From the NCBI GenBank assembly GCA_012845835.1, contig JABAKD010000004.1:11657022-11721021 (forward strand): a DNA stretch of 64,000 nt. Reading direction: 5' to 3'. This document shows, in pieces, positions 36,432 to 48,620 of the stretch. The DNA is from Undaria pinnatifida. Taxonomy: Eukaryota > Sar > Phaeophyceae > Laminariales > Alariaceae. Both the position numbers and the translations under genes were made by a program. Numbering within the stretch: the stretch's first letter is position 1; every line of letters starts with the position of its first letter. The notes below the pieces were generated by a model that had not been told where the DNA came from, did not search any database, and worked only from the letters and a program-made list of their open reading frames with translations.

Positions 36432-39217
36432 AAGGTGTGCGGCCCTCTTCGCCGAAGGTTAAAAAAAAAAATGAGTCCGTTTTCGCCGTATTATCGTAGG
36501 CGACTTTTTTTTTTAAGCACTCATTTCGCCGTAGGTGTTTTTTTGGGGGGGTTCGTTTCGCCGCAGGCGATTCTTTTTTTGGGTCCGTTTCGCCCTGCGC
36601 GGGCCCTCCGGGGGCCCCTGGCGGGGGGGCGCACCGAGCCTTCGGCATGTGGTGCGGAGCCGTACCAAGGCCTCAGGCCCGCGGTGCGCGAAACAAGGCC
36701 TCCGGCCCTTGGTGCGGTTTGCGCACCACGGGCCGGAAGCCTAAGTATTAACCTGCCTGCTATACATACCAAGTGTACCAATACATGCTTGTTTCTCTTG
36801 AAAATTTAATCAAAATTTGAAGCCCGGAATCGGGTTCGCATAAAAAATGGCAACGGAACGTACTCCAGTAATGATAGGCTGTACTACTAATACTTGTCTG
36901 GGACTGTTGTCAGTGCTTCACATATCATACGGCACGCGTAGCGTAGACTACCAGGTACCTAGTATAATTTTAGGAGTGTCGCGTGTATCTTCTTTTTTTT
37001 TCTTCAACCTCCGGCGGATGGGGGAAAAAAAAAGCTTGAGCTCATCACACTTCCACGTATTTTCATACGCGTCGTGTGTCGATTTAACTCGCGTGTATCA
37101 TTTTTCATTCTGTGCCCTGTCGAATAGAATAAATCGAACTGCTGCCCTAACCCACCGATGCGGAGCACTTACTTTCCTGTAATCTCAGCCTGCCTTCCTC
37201 ACTACTGATCCCGGTTTTTTCCCAAATGGCTTGTCGCGAACACCGACTTATGTCGTTCGAGTTGCGTATTTCTTACCAGGTGCCTCGCTGAAAAATCTCA
37301 TCCCGCCTTTGTTCGTATTATTTCAAGTTCTTAGCAGATGGGCGTCTTGTAGAACTAAGTACCAATTCGATGCGGCTGGCCGGTAAGGCTTCCGTGCCCC
37401 TGCCGGCGGGTTTTCCACAGTTTTTCTGGCGGGCCTGCTGGCGGGCCTTTCGTTTCTTTGGGGATATAGTCTGCAAATGCTTCATCAGCTGCTGCTGCCG
37501 TTCGTTTTTTCCCCCCTAGCCGCCACTGCTCACAACGTCAACTGATTTCGTGTCGTACTTGGTGCTGAATTTTCACCGCTATACCACAGCGCTGTCGCCG
37601 AAGTTTCCAACGCCACCGCCAGCCCCGTCGCCGCCGCCGCCGCCGCCGCGGCCGCAGCCGCTGCTGCTGTTGGTGTCTATACTAAGTAAGATTTTTGAAG
37701 ATGAAAAATCGGCCGTGGTCATGACCTCGCCTAGCCTATCTTCCTTGCTACATACTCGTTTCATGGCGGAATGTCTATGCGTGGGGAGCATGGGAGGGAG
37801 GGAGCTGGCTGTGATGATGGCACTAGTGCTCTCTCTGACTGGGCACCTTAGGGGAAGGCGCTTAAATGTTGGCTGCGGAGGTCGCCGTTGCTGCAGCAAC
37901 GTATCGCGCGAACCCGCATCGTTTGTTTCGGATCGCCCAACACAGCTACAGCTTCGAGTAGTTAGCTACACCAAGACAGCAGGCAAATCACACATATATC
38001 AAGAAGTATTCGCATATTGTTGAACATGGCCGGTCACCCATCGACCAGTCAGAGCATTTTCCAAGAAGATGTGGAAATGCCTGGTAAGCTACAGCAGCAT
38101 CATATCACCATAATTTATCTGGGCCGTCCTTGCAGCAGTAGTATCACAAATACATACCTTCATTCCTACACCCGGATCAATTACATTGCAGTATAGCTGC
38201 ATGCCCTATCTGCCTGCCGTAAGGATGCGGGCGAACGCACGGGGGTGCAAGCTGAATAAAAAACATCCGCCTCTTGCGTCACCCTTCCTCCGAAGGGGAA
38301 CCTTGTGCTGCTGTGCCGTATAACACGGAAGAAAGACACCCCGGTGATACGAACAATTTAGACTTTTAAAAATATTATCACCGGGTGTGCTCTTGTAGGG
38401 GGAGTGTGCTATTTAACGCATCGCCGGTGATACACAACATGCATGGGAGCCCGGCAGCTAGGGGGGGTGCTAACGTCGGGGTGTGCTAACGGTATCAACG
38501 ATTGCTATGGAGCGTTAAGAGACCTCGGCTAGCTTGCAGATGGTGCGATAACAAGGGGGTGTGATAGCAAGGGATTCGACCACAAAGGGGGCAATACTGA
38601 TGACACGGGGAGTGGTAACAAGGGGTGTGCTACGTAACATGTGAGAGGTTTGGTCTGAAACCAGCTTGCTTTCCCATTCCCACGCAATGCCGGTGACGGT
38701 AAGGCCTACGCTTGGACCCGGCACCACGCGGTTTCGCGCCGCGCAGCGAAGAGCATGTTGGGCATGCCCTTCTCGCTGGAGGCGGGGAAACTATTCGAGG
38801 CACATTTTTTTCGTTTCGCATCTCTGTAGGGGGTGTGGTACTCAACGTATCCCCGGCGTTAAAGTAACGGTCGAAAAACGAACCAGGAAACATGTCACCG
38901 GGTGCGCTCATGTGGGGGGTATTATCTAAGGGGGGGGCGTTTTCTTTCGTGTTAGACGGCGTCCTCTCTGCTGCTGCTGCTGCTGCATTGAACGGCAAAA
39001 CCTATCGCAAGGGCGATTCCAAGCGGAACAGGAGATCTTGATTCTTGAATTACTCTCGACCCTCCACACGAAACGCCATAATTACGTAAGTACGTACACT
39101 ATTAATAGCTTGCCCGAGCAACCTGCGGAGTATCCGTCGTGCTGACGTCTCGTATGCCTGATAATATCGCAAAATACACGCAAACCTTGAGGTCTTCTTG
39201 GGTGACTCTCCACTATT

Positions 39218-39244
39218 ACAATAATAACAACAACAATAATGATA

Positions 39245-39276
<32 letters not shown>

Positions 39277-39289
39277 GATAATAATAATG

Positions 39290-39321
<32 letters not shown>

Positions 39322-39362
39322 CATAATGATGATAACAACGATAATAATGATAATAATGACTA
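39218..39362 (+). repeat. (AAT)n / (GATAAT)n microsatellite
   Basis: An imperfect trinucleotide run with GAT and AAC variants. Confidence 0.95.
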
Positions 39363-39990
39363 CTTCGAAGTAATAACAGGGTTCCCCTCCGGGAAGTGCC
39401 TAAGGGAGTGGCGCAAGAACGAAATCCAAACATCCAACATCTGACTGTCTCTGGGCAAATAAGATGTATCTGGTGGTAGTGAAAACTATGTTCTTGTCCG
39501 CAGCTCGAGAAGCGGAGGGTGGGGAGGCGCCCCCCCGGGTACGGTTCGCTCTCTCGCCGTCGTGGTGGAGAACCGTAAATAAGTGGTAATCCCATCAGTA
39601 CGTACGTGTCCAGCGCCAGTACTCGTACGATGGGGACTTTTTATACGGGCGACTCTTATGCAGTGAATTTTGCGTGGTCAAAAATAAAAGGACGAATAGG
39701 TGGATTTTCAACCGGCGAAAAAACATATCAGCAGTTGTTCCGTGCGCCGTCTTTCTATCGTGGTTTTGATGTTTTTTCTTTGTTTCCTGTTGTTTCGTAT
39801 GGAAATCAGCAATTTCAGAATAGATAGGCACTCTTCGTGTCTTGTTGAGCCAGATATTAAACTCAACGACGAGTGATACACGCCAGGATGGGCAATCATC
39901 CCCCTTCACCGCCAGTTCGTTGCAGAGAGTGCGCGGAATGAGGAACTGTAGGGCTTCTATTGTCGCTGAGACAGAGAAGCCCTATCTCAT

Positions 39991-41145
39991 GGAGCATCAG
40001 CGCCTATATCCACTGCTGTTTGCTTCTTAGATTCATGAAAAAATACGCTGGATGTGTGTCGTCCGATTTAAAATCGTCCCCTCGTGGAGACGAAAGTAAC
40101 TCGCCTCAGCATAGCGAGGACTCGCCACGCGCACATACATGATGTATCTTACTACTGCTGCTGTGCGGCAAGGTTGTACACGTAGCGTTGTGCTGTCCTC
40201 ATGTTATCTGGTCCCTGTCACTTGTGGTGTGAACATAATCTCCGACCCATAACATTACCCCTCTGTTATGTACGTAAAAACACTCTGTCTACTTGGACGT
40301 AAATGTAAGGATGGGTTGGTATATAAATTACATCAGAAAGTTTCCTATATTACTGCCCGAATTGGCGCGATCTATGGACATGCAATGGAGATGCGCACGA
40401 AGTGGCAGCACAGCGGAAATATGGGGTATGGTGGGGTAACAAATGGCACGCTCCGATCAAAGAATCAGCTTCTACAACAGCAGCCACACGCGCATAGAGT
40501 TGCACGCTTTTGATGCTTGGGGGCTGGACCGCTGCTGGGCGGCAGGATCGTAGCGTCGTGCCATCAGCGCCTATATCCACTGCTGTTTGCTTTTTATAGT
40601 CAAGCAAAATTACGCTGGATTGTTTTGATCGTCGTCCGATTCAAAGTCGTCCCCTCGTGGAGACGAAAGCAACTCGCCTCAGCATAGCGAGGACTCGCCA
40701 CGCGCATGTACATGCTGTATCCCACTACTGCTGCCGTGCGGTAGGGTTGTACACGTAGCGTTGTGCCGTCCTCATGTTTAGTACTGTACCTGTCATCTGT
40801 GGCGTGAGCAAATTCTCCGACACAAAAAAATCGTACCCCTTTGGTATGTAGTACGAAAAATACTGCCTTTTTGGACGTAAATGTAAGTATGGGTTTGTAA
40901 ATCAATTACTATCAAAAATATTCCTATATTACCGACCAAATTGGCGCAATCTACGGACATGCAATTGAGATGCGCCCGAAGCGGCAGCACACCAGAAATA
41001 TGGGGTATGGTGGCGTGACAAATGCCACGCTCCGATGAAATAATCAGCTAATACAACAGCAGCCACACGCGCACACAGTTAGTTGCAGGCTGCTGCTGCT
41101 AGGGGGCTGGACTGCTGCTGGGCGGCAGGATCGTAGCGTGGTGCT
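39991..41145 (+). repeat. Tandem duplication of a 0.57-kb unit
   Basis: Units 39991-40557 and 40558 to about 41145 share CATCAGCGCCTATATCCACT, CCCCTCGTGGAGACGAAAG, GCGAGGACTCGCCACGCGCA and CTGGGCGGCAGGATCGTAGC, with substitutions and small gaps. No frame is conserved between the two. Confidence 0.92.
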
Positions 41146-42429
41146 CTGTGCAAAAAGGGGGAAAGAAACGTGTACCCTCTACGAGCAGAAAACCCCGGTT
41201 TGCATCAAAATTTTACGTACGGGATGCAGAAACCCGATCCCCGGGGGTGTTTCGGAAACCCGGGGATTTGCCTCAAGTGTGCCCAAGGCCAAAAAAGTTT
41301 AAAAGGCTAGGCTTGCCATGCGCGACACACAGCACGGATCGCGCCCAAACCTCCAGCAACGTGAGCCCGACGAATTGTGCCCACACCACCCGACGTTTGG
41401 GACAAAGGTGCGAGCACGAAGAGATGTACCCGAAGGGAAAAAAAAATCACAATTATACATACACATATGATGGACCCTCCACAAGAATCGGCAAAATTAC
41501 GTACGTATCATACGCGCTCTCTCGAGCAACCTGGGAGTATCAATCGATTCTTATGCTACGAAAGTGAAGCAAATTCAACATTTTCACGAAGACAAAATCA
41601 AAAATCAAATACCAGGTATCAAACGAGATGGAACGATCCCTTCCGGCAAAAGAATTGGAGGCGGCACCCGTGTCGTGTAGTATGAGGGCGTGAACAGGAG
41701 AATTGAACATGGGTGTTGCCTCAGGCGTGCATTCCATGGAACGAACAATCTGGGAGATCGAAACGAGCTCACAGCACCCAGGCTGCTCATGGCATCGCTT
41801 CGTACTCATGGACTCGTGCTCCAGGCTCGTGCTGTACCAGCACAGCACTCAGAAAGTATTTCGATACCTCGTAAGGTAGTGGACCCTCTATAGCGCTGGC
41901 ATGTGCCCGCCGGGAATATCGGTACTATATAAGAAACACGCACTACCACGTATCTGCCACCATCCGGTGTCGCCAAGCGTTCCAAGCGATTTAAAAGGCA
42001 CTATATCGGGAAACCTGCACTATGCAACCAGCGCTATAGAGGGACCACACGTGGTCGTTGTTGCAGTTTGCGGTTGCCTTCCTGGAGCGTATTTTTGTCG
42101 GAAAAAATAAAGTTTGAAGTTTCCTTTTAGAGGTATACGACCAGGTTGTGTAGCTAGAGCGCACTGCAAAGCAGACGATCTCACCTTCTCTCTTGTAGAA
42201 GTCAACCCTGACTTGTCAGCGGACGCGCTCGCGTAGCAAAACCGGGCTTTCGCTGTGTACAAGTCCCAGTGCTGAGCGCGGCCTTGGTAGCGGAGATTGT
42301 GTAGCCGTTTTCTCCCCCGTTTTTATACCGCCTCCTGGAAAATGTACAGCCCCCTGATGACCAAAAAAATTTATCACGTTCGGTAGTTCGGAAGCTCATT
42401 GCTGATACAACTGCCTGCTGTGCGGTTAG

Positions 42430-42543
42430 AGGAGCTGCGATGAGGCCTCTTCTGAGACGCGCGAGGGACTCATGGTGTCTCAACAGCTCAGGGCGATGGC
42501 CGAGACCGTCGCAGGGTTACCACCCGTCGACAACCATTGTCAG
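42430..42543 (+). other. Candidate orphan exon
   Basis: From acceptor TGCGGTTAG to donor CAGGTGAGG, encoding a peptide with EASSETREGLMVSQQLRAMA and ETVAGLPPVDNHCQ. No family recognised and no neighbouring exon identified. Confidence 0.3.
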
Positions 42544-43095
42544 GTGAGGCTTTGGCGACTGCTTTGTGCTTTTTGACAGACCAGCGGTATGATCTTTTGA
42601 TCCATATGGTACGATTGATACCGCTATGGACGAAAATATAATGACTTTTTATATCCAAATTAATATAAAAAATGTCATTATTTTTTGGTCCTAGTATAAT
42701 TTAAACATAAGAAACACGATTTATTCATGTTATCATATAAACTGTTGTTATATATTGGTCAGAGTGGTTTCTAGAATCAAACCGGCAGCTGGTGCTGCTT
42801 TTTCGTACACGCTAGTAGTAGCACACTGCTGCTGTATCATTTTTTTATTTTTTTTTTGCTTCACACACCAGCACACACATCTACATTCCAGCTTCAGGAC
42901 AAGCCGTGATCACAGGTGTCGTCCCTTCTTTCCCCCGGTTCTTGCCTTCAATTTTTATCGCGCATAGGGTTCCGCAATCCCACTGCTCGTGGATTTTTCA
43001 TCGAGTGTTGCTAACTCACGCTCTCGCGCTTTCCGCAAATCAATTTGTGCGCAAGAAAAAGCCGCCACGAATTTACACGAGTATGCACTCGGGGG

Positions 43096-43157
43096 GATTC
43101 GAACTCACGAAACTGACCTATACCAGGCTCGAGGACAACCTGACACGCCACAGGGGC
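43096..43157 (-). other. tRNA-like (SINE head) sequence
   Basis: On the minus strand TGGCGTGTCAGG resembles an A box and GAGTTCGAATCC a B box, with the 32-bp gap expected in a tRNA. The T stem and acceptor stem do not pair well, so this is not a working tRNA. It is more likely the head of a tRNA-derived retroposon. Confidence 0.35.
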
Positions 43158-43841
43158 GACCGGCTGTATCAATACCCATCAGTGACACCCTATGCCATCA
43201 CAGCCCGCAGATATGACGAGAGCTTTCGCTTTATCGTAAGAGGTGGTTACCTCAACAACGGCAGAAGTCAAAGCTCGACGCGACACAGCGCGCAGATCAT
43301 CTCGCGCCATGCCACCTACTTGTATCGTGTATTACCGGGTAGCTTCTTTTTTTAGGCTTGTGCGCGTACGTGGCGTGTTGCCACTCACTTGACCAGGATC
43401 ACAGGAAGGCTATTCGCTAAGCCCTATTTGAAGCTCGATACGTGGCCGTGCCGCCTGCGCCCACCACCCGACGAGAAGCGTAACCGTAACCCTTGCGATG
43501 TATGGGTTGGCTTGTGCTGGGATGCTGTTGCTTGTGAAAGCTCTACAGCCGTAGGTTGACTCGGCCGGCTCGGATGCTGTGCTTAGACAGGTTGATTCGG
43601 GCGGATCGGGACGCTGCTACTGCTGCGGTTTGGAAGACTCTCGTAGGTTGATTGAGCCGCTTACTCGCATAAGACATTGAAGATATTGCTGCTGTATCAT
43701 AGCCAACCACACCAACCTGTGTGTGTGCTGTCTTCACAATACACCGTTTTATCGTTCTTTCTATCATACCCAACGACAGTTTTTTCTTTTTTTTTTTCCT
43801 TTTTTTTTCCTTTTTTTATGGTCTATGTTTTGTTATGTTCT

Positions 43842-44071
<230 letters not shown>

Positions 44072-44072
<1 letters not shown>

Positions 44073-44156
44073 CACGTCAACTCGCATAATCAAATCCGTG
44101 GTCACAGGACAGGCTCCAGTCACTCTGGAGCTGAGGAATACCCCAGGGAAAAAGCA
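44072..44156 (+). repeat. Dispersed 85-bp repeat, copy 1
   Basis: CTCACGTCAACTCGCATAAT, TCCGTGGTCACAGGACAGGC, the small hairpin CTCCAGTCACTCTGGAG, then AATACCCCAGGGAAAAA. Confidence 0.93.
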
Positions 44157-44483
44157 CAAACCAAAGGTACCCGGTACCAGTACGCTATCATTTCACTTGC
44201 TTTACCTTGATGAATTGCGATTGTTTGGTTACTCGTGTTTCACAGTCTGTGACGACGGAATTTGCATCTCTATTCGTACGCACTACACACACATCAGTAC
44301 ACCCAGTGTCCGTGCTGATTCTTCATCCTAGAGAGATACGATACATTCTGTTTTCTGTGGTCACAGAGCTTGTGAGACAGAGCAAACCAAACAGTCGCCA
44401 TTCATGAAGGTAAAGCAAGTACAATGATAGCGTACTACCAGGTATCTGTAGTGGAGTGCCGTTATAAGGCTTAGTTTGGGTAA

Positions 44484-44551
44484 GGGCCCGAATTAACGAG
44501 GAACTTGCAAAATCGAATTTCGATTTTTTTTTTTGAAAAAAATCGAATTTG
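44484..44551 (+). repeat. Left terminal inverted repeat
   Basis: Starts GGGCCCGAATTAACGAGG, then CTTGCAAAATCGAATTTCGA, an 11-T run and a 7-A run. It pairs with 58613-58680, with mismatches only at positions 7, 8 and 27. Confidence 0.92.
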
Positions 44552-44744
44552 GAGCTGAAAAAAAAAAAAAATTGAAAAAAAACCGATTTCGTTCTTAACG
44601 AAGAATGAGCACGGGGACCCACCACGGGGAATTAAAGGCCGTAACGCAACCAATGTGCGGAAAACCATAGGTGAGGCATAGCTCAAATTTCAAAATTAGC
44701 GTGACGGCGGGCGAGCCTCTACACTCGCAGAGCAGCCGCGCGAC

Positions 44745-47696
44745 ATGCGTCCTCCTCGGCGTAGGGCATCCCGGCGCCGGGCTGAATTGGCAGCGCTCAC
44801 GGAGCATGTTATCCGCTTGCTGGATCTGTTGGAGCAGCTGGATGACCTAGACGACGAGGAAGAAGTAGACGACCTCGACATGGACGAGCAACTCATCATG
44901 CAGACCGGTATCAAGAGACGCAAGACATTGCTTGTACGTAAACGCCGCACTTGGGCGGATTACACCAGGCCGATGCTCGGAGATGAAACGTTCCCAGAAC
45001 GCTTTCGCATGGAGCACGCTGACTTTATGGTGTTGGTGGAGCTGCTTCGCCCATCCCTTCAACGAGACGCCAGGATGGGGGCCCTGCGAAATGGTGCAAT
45101 TCCCGTGGAGTATCAGCTGGGGGTGACGTTGCGATGGTTAGCTGGGGCGGCGATTTGGGAGGGCGTCGATGGGCACGTCATGGCAAAGAGCACGACATAC
45201 GCTATCGTGCACCGCGTGATCGCCGCGTTGTGTGCCTGTCCTCAGCTGGCCTGCAAATGGCCGGAAGGCGAGGATGCCCTTCGGTCTGCCCGTAGTTTCA
45301 GGAAGCGGAGCGAGAACGACGTAATCAGGAGAGCTGTTGGAGCAATGGATGGGCTCTTTGTCCGTTTGATGAAGCCGATCAAGCGCGACCATGGCGCGTC
45401 TCACAGCTTCTTCTCTGGACACAAGAAAGGGCACGGCATGAACCTTCAGGTGTGCAAGCGAGGTCCTCCGCTTTGTGTTGCTTTGTTTGATGTACCTATG
45501 ATATAGAGCAGTGTATGACCCGTGTGTATACGAAGCAAGTTTTGTTGTACAACAGCAGTGGTGGTCCCTCTATAATGCAGATTGACTAGACCCGGTTGCC
45601 CGCTATGGTGCCGCATGAAATTAAATCGCGCGTACCGGTACAAAAACAAACACTAGTTAGGAAAACTGCCGGTTGCTGGTATAGTGCCGATGTTTTGCAC
45701 TGACACGCACAATGCCGGCAACAATACGGTACCGGGTACCTCTTACTGTTGCAGCAACGATTTTTATCACATTCGCAATCCATTTTTGTTTACACCGACG
45801 CATCATACGTACGCGCAAGCGCGTCGCCCCGCCGACGGCTGACGCCGCTTTTATCCCTCGCGCAAGGAAGAATGCAACATATGCACGTCAAGGGTCAAGG
45901 GGGCAGAAAGAATAGGCCAATGATTTCGTGGGACTAGCGAATTGATACTGCCTAGAGATCCTTCTGCACACCTATTCATAGCTGCCCTGTTCTGTGCACC
46001 GCTGTGCTGTGTGATTGTTGGCGATATCACATGCTGATCCGCACTGCGGGTGTAAAAGTTGGGAGGGGGAAAAAAAGTAGGGACGGGGAGAGGACAACGA
46101 ACTTTGACAACAGCTACGAGACGAATAGACAACACGTACATTCCGGCACGTGGTACGTGGTACTTCGCGTGGGATACCTGGCGCTGCGGTATGTTCCGGA
46201 ACAAAGCACAGCGCAGCATGAAACAACACCGCACCGCAGAGCAAGGCGCGGCGCCACACGTCGCTGCGCTGCTGTGAGGTATATTTAGCTGCGGGCTGAG
46301 TGGACCTGGGGGTGCTTCTTGCTTGTTACGCAACAGGCCCAGTATTTCGCCAGGCTCCATATGAATGAGAGTAACAAGAGCAAATCATTCAACACCGTAC
46401 GCGCGATCGGAGTACGGCGCACAGCTTGCAAGAATGGGTTTCGGCGAAATCTTTAACCTACAAGATGGAGTGTATTTTTTTATTTTTGTAATGTACGTGT
46501 GAAATTTGGCCTGTTTTTCCGGGGTGGGGGGGGGTCTAGTTGCACTCCGGGGCGATTGGGGCCTGTCCCGTCCCGACGGACTACATCATGGGAGTTAATG
46601 AGACAACAACATGACGCCGTCTCAAACACGTTTGGTTCATGCCATGAAATTAACCCCCACGTATTCGAATCACCTCAACACAGGCCATCTGCGACGCGGA
46701 GTACAGGATCATTGCCTACACCATGAACTGCCCGGGCAGTCAAAACGATCGGACTGCTTTCAAGTTTTCAGGCTTCCACAAGCTTCTCGAGTCCATCCCC
46801 GACGGCTACTACATTCTGGGCGACGCTGCGTACCCCGCCTCCGACAAGGTTCTCGTCCCCTTCCCCGGTACGAAGCTGTCCGCGTCTCAGGACGCATACA
46901 ACTTCTACCAATCGCAGTGCAGGATGGCCATCGAGCAGACATTCGGCATCCTGGTGAGTTTTTGTAGCGTATGGTATTTCTTCTAACAGCAGGCAGGTCC
47001 ACCCATTTGATGCTTACACTCCCGCATAACTAATGCAGCGGAATGACTGTTTACTTGTCGTCGCCGTAACTTTCGACATCGGCACCACCGGCAGTTGCTG
47101 GCGAGTGAACTGCTGTTGGAAAAGGGATGTAGATTGTAGACGGCGTATTAATAGCTCGTGTCAGCTGTTCTCACACAAGACGGAAAACACACGGGCTCAA
47201 GTTGCACCTCTTAGGGTCCGCCTGACCGCGAGTCTTCTGCGCCTTTAAAGTCTACGCCGTATCCTGTCCTGTGCCGCGGCACTTGAGGATGCAACCACCG
47301 CCCGTCTCACCTTGCCCAGCGCACCCAACTCTTTGCGTTTCATTCGTGAAGGTGAGGAGGTGGGGGATTCTGTCTCGCCCGATTGAGGTCAGGCTTCGCC
47401 GCTTCACCCAAGTGGTCGACTGCGTGATCCGGCTGCACAACTTCTGCCGACAGCGCAAGATCCCCGTGCCCGAGAGGAACACCGGGGTGACGCTCCCCAG
47501 GGAGGTCACTTTCAACGAGAACGGCGACCTTACAGGCGAATACTTCGAACCCGAACCCCTCCGGACTGGCCGCCCGACAACCGACCAGGCGCAGCTGTCC
47601 CAACCGAGGGAGGCCATTCGCACGAGGCTGGAAATTTTGGGGATTAATCGGCCAATCCGCAACAAGGACCGCAATGCTTCGCGGGAGTCATTGTGA
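44745..47696 (+). CDS. PIF/Harbinger-type DDE transposase, 3 exons
   Basis: Exons 44745-45449, 46684-46953 and 47352-47696, both introns phase 0 and GT-AG, 439 aa, no disruption. The DDE_Tnp_4-like core is complete: D202 in AVGAMDGLF, D257 in SQNDRTAF, D282 in ILGDAAYP and E319 in RMAIEQTFGIL, followed by VRRWGILSRP. The D282-E319 spacing is as expected for this superfamily. The N-terminus is basic (RRRASRRR), then acidic and leucine rich, and probably helical. The C-terminal third contains FTQVVDCVIRLHNFC and ends in a charged tail. It begins 261 bp inside the left terminal inverted repeat of the element at 44484-58680 and points inward. The protein is expected to cut and paste the element at TWA targets, in keeping with the TAA duplication seen. 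The frame is intact, so it may be active. The exon 3 acceptor (TTCGTGAAG) is weak. Confidence 0.92.
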
Positions 47697-47807
47697 AGTA
47701 ACGATTTCGCTGGGGAAAACTTCTCCTTGGGGATGGGGAACGGGGGGGGGGGGGGGGGGGGGGAAATGGCGGGGGGGCGACGCCAACTTCGTCCGTACAA
47801 GGTTGCG

Positions 47808-48205
47808 TGCATGTTTCGTCACCGTGATGCTTTCCGCATGTATTCGATTGTTTAGGGAGGGGGGGGCGGTCTGGGGCATAACGCTCGGAAATGTTGGGTT
47901 TATGCTTCGCTGGGCTTGTTGTATGTCGGCCTTGTTTTGTTTTGGTCGGCGACAGTGTTCGTCGTAAATATCCTACCCGTGTTGATACGTTCGTATGTTG
48001 GTAAGGCGTGCACGTTTCCTAACCGTGCTGCTTTCCGCATGTATTCGATTGTTTAGGGAGGGGGGGCGGCCTGGGGCATAATGCTCGGAATTATCGGATT
48101 TATGTTTCGCTAGGCTTTTCCTATGTAGTCCTTTTTTTGTTTTGATCGGCGACAGTGTTCGTCGTCAACATCCTACCCGTGTTGATTCGTTGGTATGTTG
48201 TTGGT
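47808..48205 (+). repeat. Tandem direct duplication of about 0.2 kb
   Basis: Two copies share TTCCGCATGTATTCGATTG, TTTAGGGAGG plus a G run, CTGGGGCATAA, and GGCGACAGTGTTCGTCGT. It sits just after the transposase stop. A G run of about two dozen bases lies at 47741-47763. Confidence 0.8.
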
Positions 48206-48396
48206 GAGGGGGGCGATGGTTGGTGCAGCGTCAACCACAACGTCAATGTTCAGCAGATTGTATTATATTTTTCAGGGGTACTTGCCGGTGGAACGAACGT
48301 TGACATCGCGGCCAGCAGCTTTTTGTTGGCCTATTTCGAGGCATGCTTGTACTGCGCGCCCGTAAGCCTGTCGCACTTCCTTCCGTGTACAAGAGG

Positions 48397-48620
48397 CGGA
48401 TAAACGAGGAACTTGCAATATCGTATTTCGATTTTTTTTTATAGAATTTATTTTAATTTCCATCTGATTGGTCAAGAAATGAATCACGAAGCAGGCATTC
48501 TCAGAATTATTACGAAAAATCAAATTCAACAAAGAAGTAAAAAAAGACTTTCTCGGTCGAATTTAGTCGAAAATCAAAATTGAATTTAGGGAGTTTGTCC
48601 ACGTAGACATGGCTTGTTCT
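48397..48620 (+). repeat. Internal diverged copy of the element end
   Basis: From GGCGGATAAACGAGGAAC through CATCTGATTGGTCAAGAAAT to about TTTGTCCACGTAGACATGG it is an imperfect inverted copy of 58680-58440. It includes a decayed form of the subterminal hairpin. It lies in the left-end orientation, 0.7 kb past the transposase stop. The outermost GGGCCC is degraded. Confidence 0.75.

Larger units (their letters stand above)
32400..43090. other. Repeat-rich region left of the transposon
   Basis: Apart from the orphan exons, hairpins and duplications listed, I see no gene. A minus frame near 39600-39960 (LVVEFNIWLNKTRRVPIYSE) reads like protein but has no family match or splice partner. Confidence 0.5.

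Noticed and set aside
37550-38023. 157-aa plus-strand frame with proline run and its antisense 106-aa frame
   Set aside because: Both are driven by a CCG/CGC repeat. No domain, splice partner or family resemblance was seen.
42989-43216. Frame containing GGIRTHETDLYQARGQ
   Set aside because: This phrase comes from translating a tRNA-like B-box region on the opposite strand. It is a common spurious protein, so I list the region as tRNA-like instead.
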